Source: Pontibacter lucknowensis (GTDB lineage: Bacteria > Bacteroidota > Bacteroidia > Cytophagales > Hymenobacteraceae). From it: a stretch of 64,000 bases of DNA. The notes under the pieces are model-generated. The model made no database searches, had not been told where the DNA came from, and was given only the letters and a program-made list of their open reading frames with translations. This document shows, in pieces, positions 8,675 through 17,128 of this stretch. The stretch lies in assembly GCF_900156415.1 (NCBI RefSeq), contig NZ_FTNM01000001.1, positions 868,001-932,000 of the forward strand. The letters are read 5' to 3'. How positions within the stretch are numbered: the stretch's first letter is position 1; each line of letters opens with the position of its first letter. A program made the position numbers and the translations under genes.

Positions 8675-9243
8675 TTTACCCTATTACCGCCTATGGCGAC
8701 CCGGTGCTGAAGGAACCGGCGCAGGACATCCCGAGGGACTACGAAGGTCTGAATGAGCTGATTGAAGACATGTTCACCACCATGTACCATGCCCACGGCG
8801 TGGGCCTTGCTGCTCCGCAGATCAGCAAGGGCATACGCCTGTTTGTGATCGACTCTGAGCCCATGATGGACGAAGGCGACGAAGGCAAAGGTGTGAAAAA
8901 GGCATTTATCAACCCGGAGATCATTGAAGAAGATGGGGAGGAGTGGGGCTTTGAGGAAGGCTGCCTGAGCATACCCGGTGTGCGTGAGGTGGTATACCGC
9001 CCTGAGCGCATCGTTATCCGCTACTTTGACCAGGACTGGAATGAACACACCGATACCTACGACGGCATGACGGCTCGTGTGATCCAACATGAGTACGACC
9101 ACATTGAGGGCATCCTGTTCACAGACCACCTTTCCGGACTGAAAAAGCGCCTGATCAAGAACAAGCTTACCAAAATATCCAAAGGAGAAGTGGATGCGGA
9201 TTACCGCATGAAATTCCCGACAGCGGCAACAAAGAAACGCTAG
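8671..9243 (+). CDS. def: Peptide deformylase
   Basis: 190 residues. It removes the formyl group from the N-terminal Met of nascent proteins at the ribosome exit. All three family motifs are present: motif 1 GVGLAAPQI (~residues 46-54), motif 2 EGCLSIPG with the metal-binding Cys, and motif 3 QHEYDH with the HExxH-type zinc/iron ligands. Residues 70-85 carry an acidic insertion (MMDEGDEGKG) seen in Bacteroidota forms. It overlaps ruvX by 4 bp and ends before a strong terminator. Confidence 0.95.
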   Translation: MIYPITAYGDPVLKEPAQDIPRDYEGLNELIEDMFTTMYHAHGVGLAAPQISKGIRLFVIDSEPMMDEGDEGKGVKKAFINPEIIEEDGEEWGFEEGCLSIPGVREVVYRPERIVIRYFDQDWNEHTDTYDGMTARVIQHEYDHIEGILFTDHLSGLKKRLIKNKLTKISKGEVDADYRMKFPTAATKKR

Positions 9244-9264
9244 ACGCTATACCTGACACCTACC

Positions 9265-9305
9265 AAAGATCGCCTGCTCCATACCATTGTGGCAGGCGAT
9301 TTACT
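9265..9305 (+). terminator. Terminator of the ruvX-def operon
   Basis: ATCGCCTGC (9269-9277) pairs with GCAGGCGAT (9292-9300) and is followed by TTTA. The 9306-9450 stretch after it holds no recognisable feature other than the leader of the next gene. Confidence 0.7.
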
Positions 9306-9450
9306 TTGCTGCCACACATCCGCCACGCATATCATCAAAGGTTAAACTTCGGATTTTGTGCTGTACTCTCATCTGCCATGCCTACCTTAGTGGCACATCT
9401 ATACAATTACCAACATTTTTCTTCAACTCACCTTCTAAACTCAAGATTTT

Positions 9451-10239
9451 ATGAATGCGATCAAACGAAACAATGTGACGGTAACCGGAAAAGGAGAAAA
9501 GCCGATGCTGTTTGCTCATGGCTACGGCTGCGATCAGAACATGTGGCGTTATATTACTCCTGCTTTTCAGGATGATTACAAGATCATACTTTTCGATCAC
9601 ATAGGATTTGGTAACTCAGATGCCTCTACCTATTCGAAAGATCGCTACTCGTCGCTGCATGGTTATGCGACAGATGTGCTGGAGATATGCTATGAACTGG
9701 ACCTGCAGGATGTCATCTTTGTAGGCCACTCGGTGAGTGCCATGATCGGAGTGCTGGCTGCCATCCAGGAGCCTGAGCGCTTCTCTAAGCTTGTGCTGGT
9801 AAGCCCCTCGCCAAGCTTTATCAATGACGGCGACTATTATGGCGGCTTTAACAGGGAGGATATTGAGGGCTTGCTCATGTCGCTGGACGGGGACTACTTG
9901 GGCTGGTCCAACACCATAGCCCCTGTTATTATGGGGAACGCTGAGCGTCCGGAGCTGGCCCGGGAGCTGGCACAGAGCTTCTGCAAAAGCAATCCCGAAA
10001 TCGCCAATGACTTTGCCCATATCACCTTCTTGTCAGACCACCGAAGGGACCTGCCTCAGGTAAAGACAGACACCCTGATTTTGCAGTGCTCGGAGGACGC
10101 CATTGCTCCGCCGCCGGTTGGCGAATATACCCACCGGAGCATCGCTGGCAGCAAGATCACAATTTTAGAGGCGACAGGCCACTGCCCTAACCTGAGTGCG
10201 CCGGAAGAGACAATAAAGGCTATTAAGAATTTCTTATAA
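9451..10239 (+). CDS. Alpha/beta hydrolase, RsbQ/KAI2-like
   Basis: 262 residues, the length of RsbQ-type hydrolases. The catalytic triad is visible: Ser94 in VGHSVSAM, Asp216 in CSEDAIAP and His244 in TGHCPNLS; the oxyanion region is AHGYGCDQNMW. RsbQ of Bacillus works with the PAS-phosphatase RsbP to signal energy stress to SigB; plant KAI2/D14 receptors are homologues. Here no RsbP-like or sigma-B gene is nearby. The next gene, 80 bp downstream on the same strand, encodes a 149-residue possible STAS/SEC14-type protein, which may be a partner. The substrate is unknown. Confidence 0.85.
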   Translation: MNAIKRNNVTVTGKGEKPMLFAHGYGCDQNMWRYITPAFQDDYKIILFDHIGFGNSDASTYSKDRYSSLHGYATDVLEICYELDLQDVIFVGHSVSAMIGVLAAIQEPERFSKLVLVSPSPSFINDGDYYGGFNREDIEGLLMSLDGDYLGWSNTIAPVIMGNAERPELARELAQSFCKSNPEIANDFAHITFLSDHRRDLPQVKTDTLILQCSEDAIAPPPVGEYTHRSIAGSKITILEATGHCPNLSAPEETIKAIKNFL

Positions 10240-10320
10240 AAATACCGTACAAGTATTTATGCGGATACTGGTCAGTGGGCGCAAAGTCATTCGGTTACGA
10301 AGAAGCAGATATACATTTTA

Positions 10321-10770
10321 GTGGAATTGACAGACAGTGTAGAATATAAAGAATTAAAGAAGGCTAACGGAGATGTTTTCCTGGAGGTAAGAAGGATGCC
10401 TGATAATGGCTTTATAGCTATGAACTGGATCGGTATACAGTCTCTTGAAACTGTTGTGATGGGGGGTAACCTGGTTCTGTCGATGATGCGGCAGAAGTCG
10501 TCGCCAGGAATTCTGAACAGTAATCGGGAGCTAATAGGCCCCTGGGAAGCAGCAGTCAATTGGCTGGCCTTTAAGTGGGCCCCGCAGGCCAAAAGTCTGG
10601 GGCTGCGCTACTTTGCACATGTACTGTCTCCCGGTATCTATGGGCAGCGGTCATTTAAAGCATTGTTTCCTAACCTCAGGGAGGTGCTCGATGTAAAGTC
10701 ATTTGATGCTGAGGAGGGGGCCGAAGAGTGGCTCCGCATGAAAGTCTCCATCAAAAAGACCAGCACATAG
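10321..10770 (+). CDS. Small soluble protein, possible STAS/SEC14-like domain
   Basis: 149 residues with a GTG start (10321). There is no signal peptide or membrane segment. Visible features are a strand-helix-strand N-terminus (VFLEVRRMPDNGFIAMNWIG), a central aromatic block (GPWEAAVNWLAFKWAPQA) and LRYFAHVLSPGIYGQRS, then a C-terminal FDAEEGAEEWLR helix. This layout resembles the STAS/SEC14-like proteins found in Hymenobacteraceae, but the assignment is tentative. It follows the RsbQ-like hydrolase; STAS proteins occur in stress-signalling relays, so a joint role is conceivable but only inferred. Confidence 0.6.
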   Translation: MELTDSVEYKELKKANGDVFLEVRRMPDNGFIAMNWIGIQSLETVVMGGNLVLSMMRQKSSPGILNSNRELIGPWEAAVNWLAFKWAPQAKSLGLRYFAHVLSPGIYGQRSFKALFPNLREVLDVKSFDAEEGAEEWLRMKVSIKKTST

Positions 10771-10828
10771 CCTGTCCAGGTATGCTGGCAGCCAATTGCC
10801 CAGCCGCTGTTAGCCCTAGCTGAGGTTA

Positions 10829-11923
10829 TTATTCCACCCAGCTAAATAACCGACTCCAGCGAATTTTGTCCAACCCACCCGCTTCTTCATCCACCGAAAA
10901 CCAGGTAAACAACGGTTTCCCGACAATGTGGTCTACCGGCACAAAGCCCCAGTAGCGGGAATCAAGGGAGTTGTGACGGTTGTCTCCCATCATAAAGTAA
11001 TAGTTCTGCCGGAAGGTATAGCTTTTGGCTTCCTTACCGTCCAGGTATAGCCTGCCCTCCCGCACCTCAGCGTTTTTGTTCTGCTCGTATTCCAGGATGA
11101 TCTTTTGGTAGATGGGTAGCGTTTCGGGTGTGATCGCTATTGAAATGCCTTGTTCTGGAATGTAAAGCGGACCGTAATTGTCACGGTTCCAGTTAAGGCC
11201 CTGCACCTGTGGAAAGATACCAGCCTCCGATTCACCGGGCACCATTTGTTGCAGCTCGATGCCCCGTATAAAGTGGAGCGAAGCCAGTTCCCGCGCCCTG
11301 GCAGGTGTAGTGTGCAGCAGGTAACCTCCCTGCACCGGGTATACGTCTGTGAGATTTCGCTCTCTGAAAAACTTCGGCTGCAGCACCTTGTCAGTGGCCA
11401 TGAAGTAGCCGAACTGCATCTGCTCCGGGTTGTCGAGCGGCTTACCGTTGATGTATACCTGCCGGTCGCGGATTTCCAGCATGTCGCCGGCTATACCTAC
11501 GCAGCGCTTCACGTAGTGCGTGCGCTGGTCCATAGGGTGCTCCGTTTCATCCGGAAAATTAAACACCACCGGGTCGTTATGCTTCACTTCCGAAAAGCCG
11601 GGTAACCGGAAAGACTTCAATTGCAAGGCATTAGAGTAAGCAGGTAGATCCGTACCCCAAATGGTCTGGTGAGTCAGTGGCACCTGCAATGGCGTCATGG
11701 GGGTGCGGGGGCCGTAGTGCAGTTTGCTCACAAACAAGCGATCGCCTACGAGCATCGATTTTTCCATGGAAGGCGTCGGGATAGCATAGGCCTCAAATGT
11801 GGCCCAGCGGAAAAACGAGGATACGACTACCGCAAACATCAGGGCATTTCCCCATTCACGCAGAGCACTTTTCTTAGCTGGCTTCACAGCCGGTTTTTTC
11901 TTCCAGAGTTTTAGCTGCATCAT
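10829..11923 (-). CDS. lepB: Signal peptidase I
   Basis: 364 residues, the long Bacteroidota form. After a basic N-terminus one membrane segment (~residues 26-40) leads to the catalytic serine Ser52 in IPTPSMEKSML; the general-base lysine lies in THYVKRCVGIAGD and the closing box is MGDNRHNSLDSRYWGFVP. The enzyme cleaves signal peptides of exported proteins at the outer face of the inner membrane. A ~150-residue insertion between the Lys and the last box is usual for the group. It stands alone, separated by ~150 bp from DUF1810, in which I see nothing more. Confidence 0.93.
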   Translation of the reverse strand: MMQLKLWKKKPAVKPAKKSALREWGNALMFAVVVSSFFRWATFEAYAIPTPSMEKSMLVGDRLFVSKLHYGPRTPMTPLQVPLTHQTIWGTDLPAYSNALQLKSFRLPGFSEVKHNDPVVFNFPDETEHPMDQRTHYVKRCVGIAGDMLEIRDRQVYINGKPLDNPEQMQFGYFMATDKVLQPKFFRERNLTDVYPVQGGYLLHTTPARARELASLHFIRGIELQQMVPGESEAGIFPQVQGLNWNRDNYGPLYIPEQGISIAITPETLPIYQKIILEYEQNKNAEVREGRLYLDGKEAKSYTFRQNYYFMMGDNRHNSLDSRYWGFVPVDHIVGKPLFTWFSVDEEAGGLDKIRWSRLFSWVE

Positions 11924-12079
11924 CAGAGCATAGTAGGTTTAGTATATTTTAACTGCAGCAAGGTTCAACAAATTATAATCCTTGCTGAAAAAAATCACGT
12001 GTCTGTACCCTGGTAAGGTATAGGGGTAGATAGTACCTGCCTGCACGGGCCTCCATTTAAGCTGGAAAAATCGCCAGCG

Positions 12080-12517
12080 TTACTTCAAAAGCTGCAGCGT
12101 CTTTTCATCCTCTTTGCCACTGTAATACTTGTCGAGCACAGCTTTGAAAACAGGATCAGCACCGGGTACTTTAGCAAACAGGGTCATACTGGAGCGCAGC
12201 TTCAGGTCATCGGGGCTCCCCAGGATTTGGTTGGCTGTTTTTCCCTCCAGCGCTAACATGGCTTTGGAAATCTCCACTAATCTTTGCCCCAGCACAGGAT
12301 GCTGCAGGTATAGCCGGGCCTCTTCCAGGTCTTTAATGGCGTAGTATCGGGCAGTCTCGCTATACCCCAGCCCCTGCAATTGTGGGAAAATAAACCACAT
12401 CCAGTGGCTGTGCTTGCGGCCATTTTTTATTTCAGTTAGAGCCTGCTCGTAACTGCTGGCCTGTGCATCCAGGAAGCGGGCAAGGCTTGGTATATTCTCT
12501 GTGCTCATGTGTTTCAA
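12080..12517 (-). CDS. DUF1810 family protein
   Basis: 145 residues; the first MKH may be skipped in favour of Met4. The signature is well kept: LARFLDAQASSYEQALTEI, then GRKHSHWMWFIFPQLQGLG, then YYAIKDLEEARLYLQHPVLG and SPDDLKLRSSMTLFA. The family is a small all-helical cytosolic protein of unknown biochemical function, widespread in bacteria. It is transcribed alone on the minus strand. Confidence 0.9.
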   Translation of the reverse strand: MKHMSTENIPSLARFLDAQASSYEQALTEIKNGRKHSHWMWFIFPQLQGLGYSETARYYAIKDLEEARLYLQHPVLGQRLVEISKAMLALEGKTANQILGSPDDLKLRSSMTLFAKVPGADPVFKAVLDKYYSGKEDEKTLQLLK

Positions 12518-12713
12518 GTGTATGTCGGAACAAAAGAGTTTAAACGAAAAACTATAGGCTTCTGCATGTAAACCTTACATAATCGATATGCCTAATTTAC
12601 GGATTTGCCGGCCAAACTCACTGTCATTGTATACCTGTTATTATTCCGCACTTCCGAGAAAGCCAGGGAGGCTTTTAACATACAAATTCCGCTATTTTCC
12701 GTACACCGCAGGT

Positions 12714-13727
12714 ATGGCTTTCCGACAAATCGCTGTACTGCTCCTGCTTGCCTTCCTGCTGCCGCTCAGCGGGTATAGCTGGGGCTTTTTCGCGCACCAG
12801 CGCATCAACCGGCTGGCCGTCTATACCCTGCCGCCCGAAATGGTAGGCTTCTACAAAAAGCACATCCGCTACATCACAGAAAACGCCGTGAACCCAGACC
12901 GCCGCCGCTATGCTGTGGCTGGCGAGGCGCCCCGTCACTACATCGACCTGGATGTGTACGGCGACAGCGCCCTTTATAAAATTCCCCGCTACTGGCAACA
13001 GGCGGTGGAGCGCTATGGTGAAGATACACTCATGGCGCATGGTATCGTGCCCTGGCACATCAACCGCATGAAGTTTCAGCTCACGCAGGCTTTCAAAGAC
13101 CGCGACCTGGATCGCATCCTGCGCCTCTCGGCCGATATGGGCCATTACATAGCCGATGCCTGCGTGCCGCTGCACACCACCCGCAACTACAACGGACAGT
13201 TCACAGGGCAGCGCGGTATACATGGCTTTTGGGAAAGCCGCCTCCCCGAGCTGCTCTCCGATAATTACGACTTCTTTGTGGGGCAGGCCAGGTATATCGA
13301 GCAACCACAGCTTAAGGCCTGGGAGATTGTCGCCAGCGCCCATTTGGCCCTTGACTCCGTTCTCGGTTTTGAGCGTGAACTCACCCTGGCTTTTGAGGAA
13401 GAGAAGAAGTATAGCTACGAAGTGCGTGGCAACCTAACCACGCGAGTGTATTCCAGAGAGTTTTCAGAGGCCTATCACCGCCGACTAAACGGGCAGGTGG
13501 AGCGGCAGATGCGTCTTGCCATCCATACTGTGGCCAGCTACTGGTTTACAGCCTGGGTAGACGCGGGTCAGCCTAACCTTCGTCAGCTAGCTCCCACCCT
13601 ATCGGCAGAAGAACAGGAGCGCCTGCGCATGGAGCTGAAGGAGTATGAACAAGGCCCTCACCTTCCCCGTGAAGAAGGCGAGACCCTCCTCCATCGCAAG
13701 ACGTGGATTTCAGGACGCAGAGAGTAG
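12714..13727 (+). CDS. Zinc-dependent phospholipase C/S1-P1 nuclease-fold protein
   Basis: 337 residues from ATG 12714, chosen because a clear signal peptide follows (MAFRQIAVLLLLAFLLPLSG, cleaved near GYSWG). The upstream in-frame 42 codons look like leader DNA. The mature start W-G-F-F-A-H-Q-R-I-N matches the Trp ligand of the zinc-dependent phospholipase C / P1 nuclease fold; further likely metal ligands are His in APRHYIDLDVY, ADMGHYIADACVPLH and GIHGFWESRLPE. The protein should be periplasmic or secreted. Whether lipids or nucleic acids are the substrate cannot be told from sequence. It stops 122 bp before the next start on the same strand. Confidence 0.82.
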   Translation: MAFRQIAVLLLLAFLLPLSGYSWGFFAHQRINRLAVYTLPPEMVGFYKKHIRYITENAVNPDRRRYAVAGEAPRHYIDLDVYGDSALYKIPRYWQQAVERYGEDTLMAHGIVPWHINRMKFQLTQAFKDRDLDRILRLSADMGHYIADACVPLHTTRNYNGQFTGQRGIHGFWESRLPELLSDNYDFFVGQARYIEQPQLKAWEIVASAHLALDSVLGFERELTLAFEEEKKYSYEVRGNLTTRVYSREFSEAYHRRLNGQVERQMRLAIHTVASYWFTAWVDAGQPNLRQLAPTLSAEEQERLRMELKEYEQGPHLPREEGETLLHRKTWISGRRE

Positions 13728-13849
13728 TTAGAAAGCTTCCCATCTACTGCTTATTTTCTTTATTGTCGTCTATACAACAACGGGCAGGCCATGTTATGCA
13801 AAAGGATGTAAAATTGCCTATCTTGCCTCTACAACCCACTTACTCACCT

Positions 13850-15418
13850 ATGAACTCTATTGATACTTTCTTTAAGCGCCTTGTGCTGCTCCTTACACTG
13901 GCAACAGTGTGTAGCCTGCAGGCTTCAGCGCAGCAAAACACGGCCGCTACCCTCCAAAAGCTGGATGCTTATTACCAGAAGGCGCTGAAGGATTGGGATG
14001 TCCCGGGCATGGCCATCGCCATCGTGAAAAACGACTCTGTGATCTTTGCCAAGGGCTACGGCGTGCGCGACCACAAAACAGGCGGACAAGTGGATGCCAA
14101 CACGGTTTTTGGCATCGCCTCCAATTCCAAAGCTTATACCTCCGCCGCCCTCGGCATATTGGTTGATGAAGGCAAACTCAACTGGGACGACAAAGTTACA
14201 AAGCACCTGCCCTGGCTGCAGCTCTATGACCCATACGTAACGCAGGAGCTCAACATCAAGGACCTGCTGAGCCACCGCGCCGGCTTCCGCACCTTCAGCG
14301 GAGATCTGCTCTGGTACAACACCACCTACAGCCGTCGCGAAATTCTGGAGCGTGCCCATCACCTCAAGCCCGCCTACAGCTTCCGCGACGGTTACGGCTA
14401 CTCTAATCTCATGTTCATCGCCGCCGGCGAAGTGATAGAGGCCGTATCGGGACAAACGTGGGAAGACTTTATCAAGCAGCGCTTCTTTTCGCCACTGGGT
14501 ATGAACCGCTCTTATACCTCTGTAAACGAACTGGCCGGCAAAGACAACATCGCCTCTCCGCACGGCTTCGACGAAAAGCGCAAGCCCTACCCTACAACCT
14601 TTACAGCCTGGGACAACTGGAACCCGGCGGCAGGGATTTTTACCAGCGTAAACCAGCAGGCCCAGTGGATGCGCCTGCAGCTCAACCGCGGCACTTACAA
14701 TGGCCAAAAAATCTTCAGCGAAGATGCCAGCCGCATGATGTGGACTGCACACAATGCCATGCCAATATCCAAACAAGCCGAAGCCAATGTACCTTCCACA
14801 CACTTTTCGGCCGCTGGCCTGGGCTGGATGATGAACGATTACGAAGGTCGCAAAATACTGGCCCATGGTGGAGGGCATGAAGGCATGAACAGCCGCACGG
14901 TGCTGGTACCTGAAGAGAACCTGGGCATCATCATCCTGACAAACAGCATGAGCAGTATTATGTCGCCATTGGCCAACTATACCCTCGATCAGTTCCTGGG
15001 AGTGCAGAACGGCCGCGACTGGAGCCAGTTCTCACTCGACAACATAGCCAAAGCCCGTAAAGCACAAGACGAAGCCGCCGCCAAAGCCCCAAAAGAAAAG
15101 CCGCGCAAGAGTAAACCGACCATGGATCTGGAAGCCTACGCGGGCACCTACAATAGTCCGTTGTATGGTGATGCTACCATTAAGGTACAGAACAAGCAAT
15201 TAGTATTGGACCTGGCCCCTGCTCCTGCCTTAGGCGGCAAGCTCACGCACTGGCAACATGACATCTTTGACCTGGAGTGGAAGAACAACTTCGCGCTGCT
15301 CACGCCAACCAAAGTGCGTTTCATTGTAGGTCCGGATGGTAAGATTGCTGAAATGCGACTCGATGCAAATAACCCGGATTTCCACTTCAGTGAACTTGAA
15401 TTCAAGAAAGTTAAATGA
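13850..15418 (+). CDS. Serine hydrolase, class C beta-lactamase family, with DUF3471-like C-terminal domain
   Basis: 522 residues from ATG 13850, selected because the signal peptide (LVLLLTLATVCSLQASAQ) follows directly; a longer frame opens at 13703 but overlaps the previous gene. The beta-lactamase-fold motifs are present: SxxK as Ser91-Asn-Ser-Lys94, Y-S-N in GYGYSNLMFIAAGEVIE, and HGG in ILAHGGGHEGMNSR. After an Ala/Lys-rich linker (~residues 395-420), ~100 residues resemble the lipocalin-like DUF3471 domain (LEAYAGTYNSPLYGD). Such proteins act as periplasmic esterases or D-amino-acid peptidases, and true beta-lactamase activity is uncommon. Its stop overlaps the start of the AT-rich gene that follows. 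Confidence 0.9.
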   Translation: MNSIDTFFKRLVLLLTLATVCSLQASAQQNTAATLQKLDAYYQKALKDWDVPGMAIAIVKNDSVIFAKGYGVRDHKTGGQVDANTVFGIASNSKAYTSAALGILVDEGKLNWDDKVTKHLPWLQLYDPYVTQELNIKDLLSHRAGFRTFSGDLLWYNTTYSRREILERAHHLKPAYSFRDGYGYSNLMFIAAGEVIEAVSGQTWEDFIKQRFFSPLGMNRSYTSVNELAGKDNIASPHGFDEKRKPYPTTFTAWDNWNPAAGIFTSVNQQAQWMRLQLNRGTYNGQKIFSEDASRMMWTAHNAMPISKQAEANVPSTHFSAAGLGWMMNDYEGRKILAHGGGHEGMNSRTVLVPEENLGIIILTNSMSSIMSPLANYTLDQFLGVQNGRDWSQFSLDNIAKARKAQDEAAAKAPKEKPRKSKPTMDLEAYAGTYNSPLYGDATIKVQNKQLVLDLAPAPALGGKLTHWQHDIFDLEWKNNFALLTPTKVRFIVGPDGKIAEMRLDANNPDFHFSELEFKKVK

Positions 15419-16128
15419 GCTGTATGACGAATAGATCGAGACTAATCATTCAGTATACTCCACTTTTAATTATATTATTTTTAATTTTTATAAAGATTAC
15501 AAATTATCATAGTTATCATAAACTCTCGGATGAGGATGGTGTTTTTGAGTATTTTACAACTATTTCTTTTGCAACATCTGCATATATTAGTTTTAAAATC
15601 GCACAAATCATAGAAAATAAAAGCCATAAATTACGACTCGTTTTTAGCTTATTATCTATAGTTTTTTTAATAATAGCATTAGAGGAAATTAGTTGGGGAC
15701 AACGTATTTTCAACTTAGAAACACCCGATAATATGAAGGCTATTAATGTTCAAGATGAGTTAAATTTACATAACATACGCTTATTCCATTCAATAACTAT
15801 GGACATTTATATCTTAATCGGAATAAGTGGGATGATGGGCTGGTGGATAAACAAAAAGTTCAAAATACTTAATCCAATCTTAGTTCCTATCAAGGAACTA
15901 AGATTTTATTTCTTACCCATAATGATGTCAGCATTTTATTTTGAATACGGAATCATTATAATGGAAACATACTTAAACATTTCGACTGAAAAATACTTAT
16001 ACTTTGTTGAAAGAATTGATAACGAACCATGTGAAATGATCATGTCATATGGATTTCTTTTGTTTACCTTTTCAGTTTATAAGAAAATTAATACGTCTAA
16101 TTTATCTATTGTACCTTCGAGTCAATAA
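15415..16128 (+). CDS. AT-rich multi-pass membrane protein of unknown function
   Basis: 237 residues; Met4 is an alternative start. About six hydrophobic segments (for example residues 11-27, 52-64, 76-92, 123-142, 160-178, 200-215). The central block LEEISWGQRIFNLETPDNM, then INVQDELNLHNIRLFH, is a conserved signature of an uncharacterised bacterial membrane family. Base composition is strikingly AT-rich compared with the flanking genes, codons end in A/T, and no copy of the interspersed CAGGTATA motif is present. The start overlaps the serine-hydrolase stop by 4 bp. These signs point to recent acquisition inserted exactly at the end of the hydrolase gene. Confidence 0.8.
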   Translation: MSCMTNRSRLIIQYTPLLIILFLIFIKITNYHSYHKLSDEDGVFEYFTTISFATSAYISFKIAQIIENKSHKLRLVFSLLSIVFLIIALEEISWGQRIFNLETPDNMKAINVQDELNLHNIRLFHSITMDIYILIGISGMMGWWINKKFKILNPILVPIKELRFYFLPIMMSAFYFEYGIIIMETYLNISTEKYLYFVERIDNEPCEMIMSYGFLLFTFSVYKKINTSNLSIVPSSQ

Positions 16129-16156
16129 GAGCATAATATTAGAGTTAAACTAAAAC

Positions 16157-16197
16157 AGCGGGGCCATACTTGATCTCAGGTATGGCCCCGCTGCTTT
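16157..16197. terminator. Bidirectional terminator hairpin
   Basis: A 13-bp perfect stem: AGCGGGGCCATAC (16157-16169) with GTATGGCCCCGCT (16180-16192), tailed by GCTTTTAA on the plus strand and GTTTTAG on the minus strand. It lies between the convergent AT-rich membrane gene and the first small-peptide gene. Confidence 0.8.
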
Positions 16198-16210
16198 TAA
16201 GATACTGCTC

Positions 16211-16309
16211 TTAGTAAGCTACAATAACAGAAACAATGCTCGCAACCGCAAAATAGCCTGCTATGACAATGTATGCGAGCGCATCTTCATCAAAGTAAAG
16301 TTTTTTCAT
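16211..16309 (-). CDS. Small membrane peptide 1 (32 aa), unannotated paralogue pair
   Basis: ATG at 16309-16307, TAA at 16213-16211. The peptide starts MKKLYFDEDALAYIVIAGYF and continues with a hydrophobic tail (AVASIVSVIVAY), so residues ~11-32 form one membrane-spanning helix after a short charged head. It resembles the 33-residue frame at 16615-16716: both begin MKK, carry an acidic residue at position 8, and share a IV-A-x-YF pattern. A perfect hairpin starts 18 bp past the stop. Two similar frames in the same orientation with the same downstream hairpin argue that they are real genes. The function is unknown; small secreted pheromone, toxin-like and regulatory membrane peptides all fit. 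Confidence 0.55.
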   Translation of the reverse strand: MKKLYFDEDALAYIVIAGYFAVASIVSVIVAY

Positions 16310-16556
16310 GAGTGACAACCTTTTAAACGTTAGAAATGCTTTAAAATACCTTCGGCCGTCTTAGTATGCTTTACGTGTTTATGCAGGCAATTGTTGTACT
16401 ATATTAAATACATTTATAATTATTTATATATTAATATAGGTATGTATATATGTTGCTTAAGCCCAGACAATTACTGAGAGCTTATATATTCTTATCGTTG
16501 TAACGTAATCGCTCGTTTACTGGACGTCTAATTCAAATTAAGTATCCGTTTTAATG

Positions 16557-16592
16557 CAACAAGGGCGGTGCTCGACAGCACCGCCCTTGTTG
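16557..16592 (-). terminator. 16-bp perfect hairpin after small peptide 2
   Basis: CAACAAGGGCGGTGCT (16557-16572), tetraloop CGAC, AGCACCGCCCTTGTTG (16577-16592). It sits 22 bp beyond the stop of the second small peptide gene. No long T-run follows on either strand, so it may stabilise or terminate the transcript. Confidence 0.65.
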
Positions 16593-16614
16593 TAGAATAT
16601 GTTCTTAAGCTAAA

Positions 16615-16716
16615 CTATGCTACTACTACTAGTAAACTACTAATTGCACCACCGAGCACAAAGTAAGCAGCAACAATCAGATTAGCTTTTGATTCGTTAA
16701 GAGTAAATTTTTTCAT
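16615..16716 (-). CDS. Small membrane peptide 2 (33 aa), unannotated paralogue pair
   Basis: ATG at 16716-16714, TAG at 16617-16615. The peptide begins MKKFTLNESKANLIVAAYFV and ends in a Gly/Val/Leu-rich tail (LGGAISSLLVVVA): a short polar head and one membrane helix. It aligns with the 32-residue peptide encoded 300 bp downstream. The sequence just before both starts is A/T-rich without a Shine-Dalgarno site, which is normal in this phylum. No known family was recognised. Confidence 0.55.
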   Translation of the reverse strand: MKKFTLNESKANLIVAAYFVLGGAISSLLVVVA

Positions 16717-17054
16717 GTCAATAGAATGTTTTAAGGTTTAGGTTAGACTTTATTATTGTAAGCATAAAAAAATTCACTTCTAGTTAAATATAGCCATATT
16801 TTCTCCAGAAGACATTGCAAATAAATATTAAATAATTATTATATACAAACAATTGTATACTAATTCTATTTATTAGAACAATATCTACACCCTGCCACTA
16901 CTTAACCTCCTATCCATAATACAACTAACTAATAGTCAAACGAATACAAAAAGGCAATAAACCATAAGAATAATGAAATTAAAATTTTTATTAAAAATTT
17001 TATGGAAAAAATCTTAATCCAGGTCGTTACCTCTACTGATAAGCAGATAAAAGC
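16717..17054. other. AT-rich gene-free stretch
   Basis: About 340 bp of very AT-rich DNA upstream of small peptide 2, with runs such as AATTATTATATAC and AAAATTTTTATTAAAAATTTT. It may hold the promoter of the small-peptide genes, but I find no TAnnTTTG box in the right orientation. A 23-codon frame at ~17001 is not credible. Confidence 0.5.
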
Positions 17055-17092
17055 AAAATCCCCTGACAACTAAACGGTTGCCAGGGGATTCC
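17055..17092 (-). terminator. Terminator of ettA
   Basis: AATCCCCTG-A-CAAC (17057-17070) pairs with GTTG-C-CAGGGGATT (17077-17090), one mismatch; on the minus strand it is followed by TTGCTTTTATC. Confidence 0.75.
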
Positions 17093-17128
17093 ATTGACAT
17101 AGAGAACTTCAGCACACAATCGTGCAAT

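Noticed and set aside
9380..9400. Possible sigma-54 site (TGGCACATC...)
   Set aside because: The -12 GC element is missing; not a sigma-54 promoter.
17001..17072. 23-codon frame in the AT-rich gap
   Set aside because: Overlaps the ettA terminator, no conservation to the two small peptides.
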